Shown: positions 26,494-35,964 of the stretch, one piece after another
Layout: the number at the start of each line of letters is the position of its first letter
Numbering within the stretch: position 1 is the first letter of the stretch
Source of the DNA: Candidatus Ruthturnera sp. Tsphm01
Lineage (GTDB): Bacteria; Pseudomonadota; Gammaproteobacteria; PS1; Pseudothioglobaceae
Reading direction: 5' to 3'
NCBI GenBank assembly: GCA_030142985.1
Contig: CP125320.1
Span: 315,639-379,638, forward strand
DNA length: 64,000 nucleotides
Made by a program: the position numbers and the translations under genes
Notes under the pieces: model-generated
The model's database searches: none
The model's input: only the letters and a program-made list of their open reading frames with translations
What the model was told of the DNA's origin: nothing

Positions 26494-28470
26494 ATGCAAC
26501 AAACCAACAAACTAATCGCCATTGCAATTTCGGCACTATTTGCCAGTTCACTGGTGTTAGCAGAAACAGAAGTGACAGGAAAAGTCATCCATGAAAGCGC
26601 CCAATTTACCAACTTAGGAGCCAATATTGGTGATACTTCTAAACATGGAAAGGGCTTATTTAAAAGTGAAACCAGTGTAAAACTGTTTTTTGATGGTGAT
26701 GCTGGCAAAGAAAGCGCCTTTCATGTAGAGATTCAAGGTGTTACGAATAGTAAGGCGATTGACGATTATGATTCTATTGAGTCTTATACACAGCGCGACT
26801 CATTGCGTGAAGCCTATATTGATACCGAGGTGGGTGACTGGTCAGTTCGTGCAGGCAAACAGCAAGTGGTTTGGGGTACAGCGGATGGCATGAAACTATT
26901 AGACACGATTAATCCAACTGATTATTCTGAGATGGCACAAAATCAAATGGAAGATTCGCGTATCACTACTTGGATGCTAAACGCTGAAAAAGATTTGAAA
27001 GATGGGGGTAGTATACAAGTGATTGCATTTCAGCCTCGTGAAAATATTTTTACAGGGCTTAATCGTAATATTGATACAAAAGTTCGTGGCAATGGATACC
27101 CATCTCTTGGCGCTGGTTTTGTTACAGATGTAACGACAGATGACGGGCATGATCAAGGAAATGCTTTTATAATGAAAGGAGTTGACACCATTACAGGCAA
27201 ACAAAATGGCTTTCTAAATGGTGTTCCAGATTTGGGCGCTATGGCAACTAATTTTTGGGGCGGATTTGGAGGGGGGAGTAATTTATTCAATGGTGGCACA
27301 GGTATGACTGTTGGTCAGTATGCTGGAGATTCTAATGTTAAAGGAATGCCGAATGGATTTAATGGTGATGGCGCTCAAATAATTTCAGGTTTTTCTAGTA
27401 ATTATGATTTTAACTTAAGCAACTCCGCTAATGCAGCCGAATGGAATGCAAATAAGGCTAATCCTAATTCAATGTTCGAATATATGGATAGAACGCTATT
27501 TTCAACATTTGATGCATTTGTAGCAGCAAAATCACAATATGCTTACGATATGCCTGATGATACTGATGTTAATACGGCGTTTAGATTTAAAAATACAACA
27601 AATAGCGGTTTGAATTATTCACTTAATTATGCTTATAATTATGATATAAATCCAGTAATAAATTTGGATTGGTATAATGATGCAGGTGAAAAATTACATG
27701 TTATTACTGGCAATGCTTCAGCTGTAAATGGTGAGAATACAGCCGTTGTTAGCATTAATAGTAAAGCTGACGGAACTGGTGATATTTATGGTGGCTCTGG
27801 AGGTCGGATTTCAACCTTAAGATTTACTCAAACTTTAGAAAGAGCGCATAATATTGGTGGCTCGTTTGATACTGCTATTGACACTAAGGCTTTAGGAGCA
27901 ATTGTTCTTCGTGGAGAGGCTTTATATCAAAAAGATGTCTATTCTCCAGTTTTTAATCGTGGTAAATTAGCAATTGGCGATTTGGTTGGCGCCTTAAAAA
28001 TGATCAAGGGTGATCGTTTTAAATATGTACTAGGTGCTGATGTTACAGTGATGAAAAATATGTTAATTTCTGCACAATTTATTCAAGATAGAAATTTGGA
28101 TTATATTGATAATAATACAGATTTTGACGGCTCTTCTTGTTTGGGAAAGGGAGTTAATTGTGGCACTTATACAGCTGATTTTGCAACCATGCATATGAGT
28201 AATAATTTTAATCAAGCAGAAAAAAACAAAGAATTTTATTCGCTGTTCTTCTCTAAGCCATTTGGCGCCTCAGGTGAGCACCGTTGGAACAATATTTTTA
28301 TGTTTGAAGAAAATGGTGGCAAGTGGAATCGTTTAGATGCTGAATTTTCAATTAATGATGATACTCAGGTAACGGTTGAATATAATAAATATTGGGGTGA
28401 TGAAAACACCCAATTTGGTCAACTTGAAAATGCCTCTAATGTTCAAGTTGGTTTTAAGTATTCTTTTTAA
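26494..28470 (+). CDS. DUF1302 outer-membrane beta-barrel protein
   Basis: A 658-residue protein with a cleavable signal peptide (ending SSLVLAE) and a C-terminal strand finishing in Phe (FKYSF), as outer-membrane barrels do. The DUF1302 signature is clear in SLREAYIDTEVGDW, RAGKQQVVWGTADGMKLLD and NPTDYSEMAQ, with DSRITTWMLNAEKD after it. The middle has Gly/Asn-rich loops. Members occur next to RND/MMPL exporters and LolA-like proteins and are thought to form the outer-membrane part of the system. A strong ribosome site (AGGAG) precedes the ATG and a terminator follows the gene, so expression may exceed that of the next gene. Confidence 0.85.
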   Translation: MQQTNKLIAIAISALFASSLVLAETEVTGKVIHESAQFTNLGANIGDTSKHGKGLFKSETSVKLFFDGDAGKESAFHVEIQGVTNSKAIDDYDSIESYTQRDSLREAYIDTEVGDWSVRAGKQQVVWGTADGMKLLDTINPTDYSEMAQNQMEDSRITTWMLNAEKDLKDGGSIQVIAFQPRENIFTGLNRNIDTKVRGNGYPSLGAGFVTDVTTDDGHDQGNAFIMKGVDTITGKQNGFLNGVPDLGAMATNFWGGFGGGSNLFNGGTGMTVGQYAGDSNVKGMPNGFNGDGAQIISGFSSNYDFNLSNSANAAEWNANKANPNSMFEYMDRTLFSTFDAFVAAKSQYAYDMPDDTDVNTAFRFKNTTNSGLNYSLNYAYNYDINPVINLDWYNDAGEKLHVITGNASAVNGENTAVVSINSKADGTGDIYGGSGGRISTLRFTQTLERAHNIGGSFDTAIDTKALGAIVLRGEALYQKDVYSPVFNRGKLAIGDLVGALKMIKGDRFKYVLGADVTVMKNMLISAQFIQDRNLDYIDNNTDFDGSSCLGKGVNCGTYTADFATMHMSNNFNQAEKNKEFYSLFFSKPFGASGEHRWNNIFMFEENGGKWNRLDAEFSINDDTQVTVEYNKYWGDENTQFGQLENASNVQVGFKYSF

Positions 28471-28495
28471 GGGTATAGAGCATCTGAAAAATTTT

Positions 28496-28523
28496 AAAAA
28501 GCCCGCATGATGTGGGCTTTTTT
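28496..28523 (+). terminator. Rho-independent terminator after the DUF1302 gene
   Basis: AAAAAGCCCGCA pairs with TGTGGGCTTTTT around a three-base loop and ends in a T-run. It falls between the barrel gene and the MMPL gene and may be a partial attenuator in one transcript. Confidence 0.8.
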
Positions 28524-28592
28524 ATTAATGAAAGGAAAACAAAAAAACGAGTCCTACCCGTTTCCTTGTTTTTAACAATGTAAGGAAAAGAT

Positions 28593-31481
28593 ATGAATAA
28601 TTTTGCATCAAAATACGCAGCGTTTGTTATACGTCACCGTAAGGTTTTACTAGTGTTTATGGGTTTTTTTACTCTGATAGCCGTTTACTTTATTAAAGAT
28701 TTAGACATTCGCAATGACCCCGATACCTTGCTACCAGAAACCAATCGCTATGTTGCAACTAATGCCTATGGCGAACAAAAATTTGGTTTTGGTAATATTA
28801 TGGTGGTTGGATTTGTGTTAAAAGATTGTATTGGTGGCAATAATCCTTATGCTGATGCGGATGAGATTATTAATTATGACTCTGAAACAGGATTGCGACT
28901 TGATGAATCTGTATCAGTAAAAATGACACAAGCAATTTGTGAAAATGCAGGTGGCAAGTGGGATGTTTCGTCTAATGTGTATCAACCATGGTTTATTAAT
29001 ATGGTGCAAAAAGCCCATAACGACATGGTAGCATTAAAACATTCGCGTGCAAATAATTTTATGGACATTGCAGCACAGAAAATCAAGTACATGGGCACAT
29101 CAGAAGATGGAGGTCTAAAATTTGAAAGACTGATTCCAGTTGCAGGTATTAATACTAAAGATAAGCAAGTGGCAGACAAACAATTGGCACACCTTAAAAA
29201 AGGCATTGAAAATAATCCAGTTCTGGCGCCAATGCTAATGCTTAAACAAGCCAAAGATGGTCGCAGATGTGAATTTGCACAAGTAGGTTGGTTTGATGAT
29301 GAAGCGTGCAAGGCTAGAGGTTTTTTTATTATAGGTGATTATTCCGATACGGTTAAAACTGATTATTTACCTTGGGTTTCTTCCACGGTTGACTTGATGG
29401 ATGATATTAAGGATAAATATGGCGATAGGGTCGAGGTTCGTATCGCTGGTGAGCCGTATTTTTTGGCATTTATGTTGTATGACTTGGTGCAAAAATGGTG
29501 GTTATTTTTAATCTCATTTTTAATTGTAGTTATTGCACTTTGGCGATTAAATAAAAGTTGGCGTGGTTCTGTCTTCCCACTTATTGGTGTGGTTTCAACA
29601 ATTCTAATTACACTGGGCTTAATGGGATTTACCGAGTATAAACTGACCACCATGATGGTGTTGACACCAATGTTGTTACTTGCTATTGGCACAGGGCATG
29701 CAGTGCAAGTCGTTAGGCGGTATTTGAATGAATTACATGTTAAAGGCTTAAATCCAATTGATGCGGCACAAAGTGCAATTACGGCTACCATTATTCCTGC
29801 AACTTTAGCTATTGTAACCGATATGGCTGGTTTTTTTACTTTGTCGTTTGTAGACATCTCTTTTTATAAAGCTTATGCTTATTTTGGCATGTTTGGCATG
29901 TTTACAATTTTGATTACTACGACGACCATTGCGCCAATTTTAATGGCAACCTTTCATCCTAAAGACATGACAAAAGATAAAGAGAATTATCTACATAAAA
30001 ACTCTAAATTTGAAACGCTAATGGCTAACTTTTTAACTAAAGTTATTACCACTAAATTAAAAATTATCCCCATTGCAATGATTGTTGCACTTGTTACTTG
30101 GTCGACTCTGCAAACCAAAATATTAACACCTACTACAGAATCTGCGATGCCAGGTCTTGAAATAGGAATTAATTATTCACGCGCTGCTTTTAAGTATGAT
30201 TCTGATGCCAATATTGATTTACGTCGTTTGGGTGAGGTAATGCCTGGTGTCATATCAGTTAATATTCCAATTAAGGGTAAGCCAGAGTATTTTCCAATGT
30301 TGCCGGCTTGTGTATATGATGGCACAATGGCAGAAGGAGTTCGGTGTTGGGATGAGGACGAAGACAATCCTCAAGGTGCGTTTAATAATGCTGAGGTTAT
30401 GGCGGCGATTGAAAAAACTGAAGATTGGATGCGCATACACCCAAACATTGGTTTTACAGGGTCATACATTCAGTTCTTAAAAATTGTCAATATGTTGATG
30501 ATAACCCCTGAAGGAAAGGAGTCAGACCTTAAATATTTTCATGTACCAAGCACTAAATTTATCTCTGAAAATATGGACGTGTATGGTGACGTAGATGATA
30601 AGGATTGGGTGCCAAATGCTAATGACATTGTCACGGGTTTTAATGGCTTGTTAGAAGCCAATACCAGTCAGGGAGATTTAGATTCGTTTGTTTCTAAAGA
30701 TTGGAATGAAGGTGTGATTATGGGCTTTGTCAATACTATGGATCCAGTGAAGACGCACCAAACCGTTAAAGATATTCAACAGTGGTTTAAGGATAATAAA
30801 GACGAGCCTGGTTTTGATTTGGTAACTTGGGGTTTTAAATCTGGTGATGTGGTTCATATGCCTGAAACAGGCAAGGTCATAACCATTGAACAAAGTGGTG
30901 GCACGACAATGTCAGTAGGTGGTTTTTTAGGTGCTACAGAAGCAACGCATGATGTAGCAGAAGTAGAATATATTAAGTCACCACTGCTAACTGCATTTGC
31001 TATTTTTGTAATTGCTGCATTGATTTTTGGATCACCACTCATTGCAGGTATTTTAACCGCTACATTGCTAGTTACTTTGTTCGCACAATATAGTTTAGGT
31101 GCGTACTATACCAGTGTTGAAAATTGGTCGGGTAACCTGCATTTTGCTACTTTAGTGTCCTTATCAATTGCTATGGGCTTGGGTGTAGATTATGGTATTT
31201 ATATGATATCTCGTCTTAAAGAAGAGATGCTTGCTACTGGTGGACAATGGGTTGATTCTCTTAAAAACACGTTAGAAACAACGGGTTCTGCAGTATTTGC
31301 ATCTATTTTAATATTACTAGTAAGTTTTGTTCCATTATTAATGACACAATTAGCCAACACTTGGGCATTGGCTATTTTTATTTCTGAAGCGTTAATTATC
31401 GATATGGTGATTGCGTTAACAATCATTCCATTGCTGGTTTATGCTTTCAAGCCAAAATATATTTTTAATAATAAACAATAA
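28593..31481 (+). CDS. MMPL/RND superfamily exporter
   Basis: A 962-residue inner-membrane transporter. It begins with a membrane segment (VLLVFMGFFTLIAVYFI) followed by DLDIRNDPDTLLPE, the usual start of the MMPL class. Two sets of membrane segments lie at about 300-480 and 790-960, with large periplasmic loops between them. The proton-relay region contains SIAMGLGVDYGIYMISRL in the second half and LLAIGTGHAVQVVRRY in the first. Family members export lipids, hopanoids or other hydrophobic compounds. It closes the cluster with the LolA-like and DUF1302 genes, and together they could span the envelope. The cargo is not known. Confidence 0.85.
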   Translation: MNNFASKYAAFVIRHRKVLLVFMGFFTLIAVYFIKDLDIRNDPDTLLPETNRYVATNAYGEQKFGFGNIMVVGFVLKDCIGGNNPYADADEIINYDSETGLRLDESVSVKMTQAICENAGGKWDVSSNVYQPWFINMVQKAHNDMVALKHSRANNFMDIAAQKIKYMGTSEDGGLKFERLIPVAGINTKDKQVADKQLAHLKKGIENNPVLAPMLMLKQAKDGRRCEFAQVGWFDDEACKARGFFIIGDYSDTVKTDYLPWVSSTVDLMDDIKDKYGDRVEVRIAGEPYFLAFMLYDLVQKWWLFLISFLIVVIALWRLNKSWRGSVFPLIGVVSTILITLGLMGFTEYKLTTMMVLTPMLLLAIGTGHAVQVVRRYLNELHVKGLNPIDAAQSAITATIIPATLAIVTDMAGFFTLSFVDISFYKAYAYFGMFGMFTILITTTTIAPILMATFHPKDMTKDKENYLHKNSKFETLMANFLTKVITTKLKIIPIAMIVALVTWSTLQTKILTPTTESAMPGLEIGINYSRAAFKYDSDANIDLRRLGEVMPGVISVNIPIKGKPEYFPMLPACVYDGTMAEGVRCWDEDEDNPQGAFNNAEVMAAIEKTEDWMRIHPNIGFTGSYIQFLKIVNMLMITPEGKESDLKYFHVPSTKFISENMDVYGDVDDKDWVPNANDIVTGFNGLLEANTSQGDLDSFVSKDWNEGVIMGFVNTMDPVKTHQTVKDIQQWFKDNKDEPGFDLVTWGFKSGDVVHMPETGKVITIEQSGGTTMSVGGFLGATEATHDVAEVEYIKSPLLTAFAIFVIAALIFGSPLIAGILTATLLVTLFAQYSLGAYYTSVENWSGNLHFATLVSLSIAMGLGVDYGIYMISRLKEEMLATGGQWVDSLKNTLETTGSAVFASILILLVSFVPLLMTQLANTWALAIFISEALIIDMVIALTIIPLLVYAFKPKYIFNNKQ

Positions 31482-31637
31482 CTAAATGTTAAAAAATTTT
31501 AAAGAAGTTCGCTTTGGTAGGCTTTTTTTTGACTAACAAACAAGACTTATTTTTAACAATGGATAGGGTGCTTTTTTATTACTGAAAGCGTGTTTGCTAA
31601 CGTATAATTTTGATAATTATTTATTGAATTATAATTA

Positions 31638-32861
31638 ATGGCGTTAATTGTACAAAAATACGGCGGTACTTCAGTTGCTTCGCCTGAGCGTATTCAGGCG
31701 GTTGCACAAAAAATAAAAACATTTAAAGAAGCTGGCAATCAGCTGGTGGTCAGTGTATCTGCCATGAGTGGTGAAACCAATCGAATGACTGCGCTTGCAC
31801 AAACCATTCAAGATACACCTTCTCTAAGAGAGATGGATGTTTTACTCACAACTGGTGAGCAAGTAACGATTGCTTTGCTTGCTATGGCGCTACAACAGTT
31901 AGGTTGTGATGCGATTTCTTACACAGGTTCACAAGTGCGCATTATGACCGATTCTGAGCATGGTAAAGCACGCATCAAGTCGATTGATGATTATCGTATT
32001 CGCCAAAGCCTAACTCAGGGTAAAGTTGTTGTTGTGGCAGGATTTCAAGGTGTGGATGAAGACGGGTATATTACCACATTAGGTCGTGGTGGTTCTGATA
32101 CTACTGCTGTGGCACTTGCAGCCGCGCTTAAGGCTGACGAATGTCAAATTTATACTGATGTAGATGGTGTATTTACAACCGACCCTCGTATTGAGCCAAA
32201 TGCTAGAAAAATGAATGTTGTGAGTTATGAAGAGATGTTGGAAATGGCATCACTAGGCTCAAAAGTTTTGCAAATTCGTTCAGTGGAGTTTGCATCAAAA
32301 TACAAAGTGCCACTAAGAGTATTGTCATCTTTGATTGACAATCCTGTAGGCACGTTAATTACCAGTGAGGAGAATATTGTGGAACAAGCAGTTATTTCAG
32401 GCATTGCTCATAATAAAGATGAGGCAAAATTAAGTTTAATTGGCGTGCCAGATAAACCTGGTATTGCATTTAAAATTCTAAGCCTAATTAGTAGTGCCAA
32501 TATCGAAGTTGACATGATTGTGCAAAGTGTATCTGCACGTGAAGGTCTGACTAATTTTGCTTTTACTGTGCATAGGAATGACTTTAAGATCGCTAGTGAA
32601 ATCTTAGACCGTTTGTGTCAAGAATTGGGTGCAATAGCTGTTCAAAGTGACGATAAAGTGGTTAAAGTATCATTGGTGGGTATTGGTATGCGCTCTCATG
32701 CAGGTATTGCTGCGAAAATGTTTGAGGTGTTGCATAATGAGGGTATTAATATTCAGATGATCTCCACCAGTGAGATTAAAATTTCAGTAGTGATTGATGA
32801 AAAGTATTTAGAATTGGCAGTGCGTTCATTACACGCTGTGTTTGAATTGGATAAGGAATAA
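31638..32861 (+). CDS. lysC: Aspartate kinase
   Basis: Aspartokinase phosphorylates aspartate at the head of lysine, threonine and methionine synthesis. The 407-residue protein has the N-terminal KYGGTSV (7-13), TTGEQVTIAL, the TTLGRGGSDTTAVALAAAL nucleotide/aspartate site and CQIYTDVDGVFTTDPR. Two C-terminal ACT domains (from about residue 265) are present, as in lysine/threonine-inhibited monofunctional enzymes. Such genes often contain an internal start for the beta subunit, but I cannot show one here. It is followed by ilvE after one base. Confidence 0.95.
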   Translation: MALIVQKYGGTSVASPERIQAVAQKIKTFKEAGNQLVVSVSAMSGETNRMTALAQTIQDTPSLREMDVLLTTGEQVTIALLAMALQQLGCDAISYTGSQVRIMTDSEHGKARIKSIDDYRIRQSLTQGKVVVVAGFQGVDEDGYITTLGRGGSDTTAVALAAALKADECQIYTDVDGVFTTDPRIEPNARKMNVVSYEEMLEMASLGSKVLQIRSVEFASKYKVPLRVLSSLIDNPVGTLITSEENIVEQAVISGIAHNKDEAKLSLIGVPDKPGIAFKILSLISSANIEVDMIVQSVSAREGLTNFAFTVHRNDFKIASEILDRLCQELGAIAVQSDDKVVKVSLVGIGMRSHAGIAAKMFEVLHNEGINIQMISTSEIKISVVIDEKYLELAVRSLHAVFELDKE

Positions 32862-32862
32862 A

Positions 32863-33795
32863 ATGCATACATTTGATGATAAGGATGGTTTAATTTGGTT
32901 TGATGGTGAGTGGGTAGATTGGCGTGAGGCTAAAGTCCATGTATTGACTCATACTCTGCACTATGGCATGGGCGTGTTTGAAGGTGTTCGTGCATACAAA
33001 ACCAAAAAAGGACCTGTAATTTTTCGCCTTGAAGAGCACACCAATAGATTGTTTAATTCTGCCAAGATTATGAACATGGATATTGGTTTTTCCAGAGACG
33101 AGCTTAACCAAGCTCAAAAAGACGCGGTTGCTAAAAATAATCTTGACAGCGCCTACATTCGCCCTATGTGCTTTTACGGATCAGAAGGCATGGGGTTGCG
33201 CGCTAACAGGCTTAAGGTGCATACCATTATTGCCGCTTGGAAATGGGGGTCGTATTTAGGCAAGGATAACATGAAAAATGGCATTCGCATTCGTACTTCA
33301 AGTTATGCGCGCCATCATGTTAATATTGCCATGACCAAGGCTAAGGCTAATGGCAACTATATTAATTCAATGTTGGCCTTGCAAGAAGCGTTAACTGATG
33401 GCTATGATGAGGCATTAATGTTAGACGTTGATGGTTTTGTGGCTGAAGGTAGTGGTGAAAATATTTTTATTGTGCGAGATAGTGTTATTTACACACCTGA
33501 TTTAACCTCAGCATTAGCAGGTATTACCCGTGATACCGTATTTAAATTGGCAACTGATTTGGATTATGAAGTGATTGAAAAGCGCATCACTCGTGATGAA
33601 GTGTACATTGCAGATGAAGCATTTTTTACAGGGACAGCAGCAGAGATAACCCCTATTCGCGAACTTGATAATCGTATAATCGGTTTAGGTTCGCGTGGTC
33701 CAGTGACTGAGCAGTTGCAAACCTTATACTTTGATTGTGTTTATGGTAGAAATAAGCAATATCAACATTGGATTGCCAAGGGGTTTTGTCAATGA
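32863..33795 (+). CDS. ilvE: Branched-chain amino acid aminotransferase
   Basis: IlvE is a PLP-dependent class IV transaminase for leucine, isoleucine and valine. From the ATG at 32863 the protein has 310 residues; a longer frame starting inside lysC is rejected. Landmarks are WVDWREAKVHVLTHTLHYG, GVFEGVRAY, the PLP-lysine region MTKAKANGNYINSML, and GFVAEGSGENIFIV followed by TDLTSALAGITRD-like sequence. EAFFTGTAAEITPIRELD closes the active site. The start is one base after the lysC stop, consistent with coupling. Intact. Confidence 0.95.
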   Translation: MHTFDDKDGLIWFDGEWVDWREAKVHVLTHTLHYGMGVFEGVRAYKTKKGPVIFRLEEHTNRLFNSAKIMNMDIGFSRDELNQAQKDAVAKNNLDSAYIRPMCFYGSEGMGLRANRLKVHTIIAAWKWGSYLGKDNMKNGIRIRTSSYARHHVNIAMTKAKANGNYINSMLALQEALTDGYDEALMLDVDGFVAEGSGENIFIVRDSVIYTPDLTSALAGITRDTVFKLATDLDYEVIEKRITRDEVYIADEAFFTGTAAEITPIRELDNRIIGLGSRGPVTEQLQTLYFDCVYGRNKQYQHWIAKGFCQ

Positions 33796-33807
33796 ATTTA
33801 TCCGCAG

Positions 33808-33975
33808 ATGATTTCAAAAAAAACATGTGAGTTTGAGCATTGTGGAAGAAATTTTTTTCTATTTCGTTGTCTACTAGGGGTAAAAGTGGAATATACAACC
33901 CAAATTTTTTTAAAATTTGACAGTAATGGTAAAACATCTTGTCTGTACTGTAGTGCTAGTTACGAACTGGCATAA
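33808..33975 (+). pseudogene. Short zinc-finger (zf-CHCC/COG4391-like) remnant
   Basis: The gap between ilvE and aroK holds a 55-codon frame ending FLKFDSNGKTSCLYCSASYE. This resembles the C-terminus of the small COG4391 zinc-finger proteins (HPRVFL...CPYCGTxY). Upstream of FLKFD the expected CP...WNxHP part is only partly seen, and in a different frame (KWNIQPKF), with the change at a T-run near 33906. It therefore looks like a frameshifted gene rather than a working one. A functional minimal form is possible. Confidence 0.4.
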
Positions 33976-33981
33976 ACTTTA

Positions 33982-34503
33982 ATGAGTGGTAATTCGTCAA
34001 ATATTATTTTAGTTGGACCGATGGGTTCTGGCAAGACATCGGTTGGTCGCCGTTTGGCCTGCGTCCTTAAGCGTGATTTTTTTGATTCAGACTTTGAGAT
34101 AGTAGCACACACAGGTGTGGCTATTGATTATATTTTTGATGTAGAGGGTGAGCAAGGTTTTCGCAAGCGCGAAACACAAATGTTGGCTGGTTTATGTGAG
34201 ATTAAGAATATTGTTATTGCCACTGGCGGTGGCATTGTTATTAATCCTAAAAATAGAGAAATGCTTAAGCGTGATAATTTTGTGGTGTATTTATCATCAA
34301 CAATTGAACAATTGCTCAAACACACCATGAATTCTAAATCTAGGCCACTACTTGAACAATCAAACAATCGAGAAAAAACCATTCGTGATTTAGTATCAAA
34401 GCGCGAATCTTTATATCAAGAAGTGGCAGATGTGGTGATTGATACTACAGGTAAGAAGTTATACGCCATTATTAACGAGATTAAAAAAGTCATTCCAGCA
34501 TGA
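33982..34503 (+). CDS. aroK: Shikimate kinase
   Basis: AroK phosphorylates shikimate. The 173 residues match the E. coli enzyme in length. The P-loop is GPMGSGKTSVGRRLA (from residue 12), followed by DSDFEIVAHTGVAIDYIF with the shikimate-binding Asp. GFRKRE and ATGGGIVINPKNREML are also conserved, and the lid region contains SRPLL. No aroB follows; instead the stop overlaps the next gene (TolC-like) by four bases. aroC is 30 kb away. Identification is certain. Confidence 0.96.
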   Translation: MSGNSSNIILVGPMGSGKTSVGRRLACVLKRDFFDSDFEIVAHTGVAIDYIFDVEGEQGFRKRETQMLAGLCEIKNIVIATGGGIVINPKNREMLKRDNFVVYLSSTIEQLLKHTMNSKSRPLLEQSNNREKTIRDLVSKRESLYQEVADVVIDTTGKKLYAIINEIKKVIPA

Positions 34504-35888
34504 AAAAAAATCTAACCATTGCGTTGATTTTTGCCACTTGTTTTGATATTCAAGCAATGACACAACATGAATTTATTGAGCGTTTAAAAGATACGCATCC
34601 TTTTTTTACACAACTTGACTTATCTGTACAAATTAAACAACTTGACCAACAAGCAACCACAGCTAATCAAGATTGGGTTGTCGGTGTAAAAACCAATTTT
34701 AAGAATGAAGATGTAAGCGATATTTCATCCATAACAACTTATGATGATTTACACACCACTTCAGTTGATTTTTCAGTAACTAAAAAAATACTAAGTTTAG
34801 GTTCTGATATTACTGTCAAACACAATTGGAAAGGGAAGAGTAGGGCTTCAACTGTTAGTTTAAACACTAATAGAAATAAATTTTCTATTGATTATATTCA
34901 TCCACTATTAAGAAATGCAAGTGGCATTAATGATCAACTAAATACAGATTTATCCAATATTGACATACAAATATCTAGGCTTGATGCTATTGAACAACAA
35001 GAGGTTTTTATACTTGCTCAACTAAAGAAATTTATTGATTTAGCTTACGTCCAAGCGCGTTTAACGATTAATAATCAACGCCTAGATTTAGCCATCCAAG
35101 AGCTAACTCTAGTTAAGAAAAAATTTACCATGTCAGTGGTTGATAAAGTTGATGTGTTGTTGCAAAAAGACGCTTATCAAAGCGCTAAACAGCAACAACT
35201 TCAAACCCAACAAGATTTAAACTTCTTGCGTCATGAAATGGCCATTACTTTGGACATTAGCTTTTCTGATGTTAAGGCTGAATTTGATTTATATCAACCC
35301 TATACAATTAACAATAATCTTAAGCAATATTTATTAACTAATTCTAGAGTGCTAAAAATAGCCGATTTAAGACAAGACTCACTAAAACGTCAGTTAAAGA
35401 GCGATAAAAGTAATTTAAAAGTACAACTTGACTTGAAGTTTGGTATTAGTAGTGAAGGTGAAGATAGTCACTATGCAGACTCTATTTCTAACCAAAGTCC
35501 ATCGTGGAATATTGGCCTGGATTTGAGTTATCCTATTGGTGGTACGCAAGCCAAGTCAGTCGTTGAAAAAACACAAAAAAAACTTGCCAGAGCCAAACAA
35601 CAAAAGCAAGTACAATTATTAAATATTCATGCCAAGGCAAATGCATTAAAGAAAAAAATTCAGTTTTTTGTGGAAATACTTGAATCCAATAAAATGCAAA
35701 TCAAAATTGCCAAGGCGCGCACTAAAGAGGAAAAACAAAGATATAACAACGCCAACTCTCAAGCTAGTTTTGTTATTTCGGCACAAAACAATGAGCAAAG
35801 TGCAAATCTTAACCACACTAAAGTAGCGAAAAACTATCAACAATCAGTACTTGATTTCAAGGCAACTATTGACCAATTATTGCCATGA
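34500..35888 (+). CDS. TolC family outer-membrane efflux protein
   Basis: A 462-residue protein with a signal peptide (KKNLTIALIFATCFDIQA) and long alpha-helical coiled-coil stretches typical of TolC channels. An example is the C-terminal KARTKEEKQRYNNANSQASF, with a heptad-rich middle. Members are the outer-membrane duct of type I secretion or RND efflux. No adaptor or inner-membrane pump gene is adjacent, so its partner lies elsewhere. It overlaps aroK by four bases and its 3' end runs into the start of the broken M61 gene. Confidence 0.75.
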   Translation: MKKNLTIALIFATCFDIQAMTQHEFIERLKDTHPFFTQLDLSVQIKQLDQQATTANQDWVVGVKTNFKNEDVSDISSITTYDDLHTTSVDFSVTKKILSLGSDITVKHNWKGKSRASTVSLNTNRNKFSIDYIHPLLRNASGINDQLNTDLSNIDIQISRLDAIEQQEVFILAQLKKFIDLAYVQARLTINNQRLDLAIQELTLVKKKFTMSVVDKVDVLLQKDAYQSAKQQQLQTQQDLNFLRHEMAITLDISFSDVKAEFDLYQPYTINNNLKQYLLTNSRVLKIADLRQDSLKRQLKSDKSNLKVQLDLKFGISSEGEDSHYADSISNQSPSWNIGLDLSYPIGGTQAKSVVEKTQKKLARAKQQKQVQLLNIHAKANALKKKIQFFVEILESNKMQIKIAKARTKEEKQRYNNANSQASFVISAQNNEQSANLNHTKVAKNYQQSVLDFKATIDQLLP

Positions 35889-35964
35889 CAAACCTTGCTT
35901 TGAGCAACATGAACAACACTGTAATTTTATTTTTCAAGGCATTAAAAAGAACAAAAAACGCCTT

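Noticed and set aside
31482..31637. Possible hairpin after the MMPL gene (T-run near 31525)
   Set aside because: The preceding bases do not form a stable stem, so no terminator is called.
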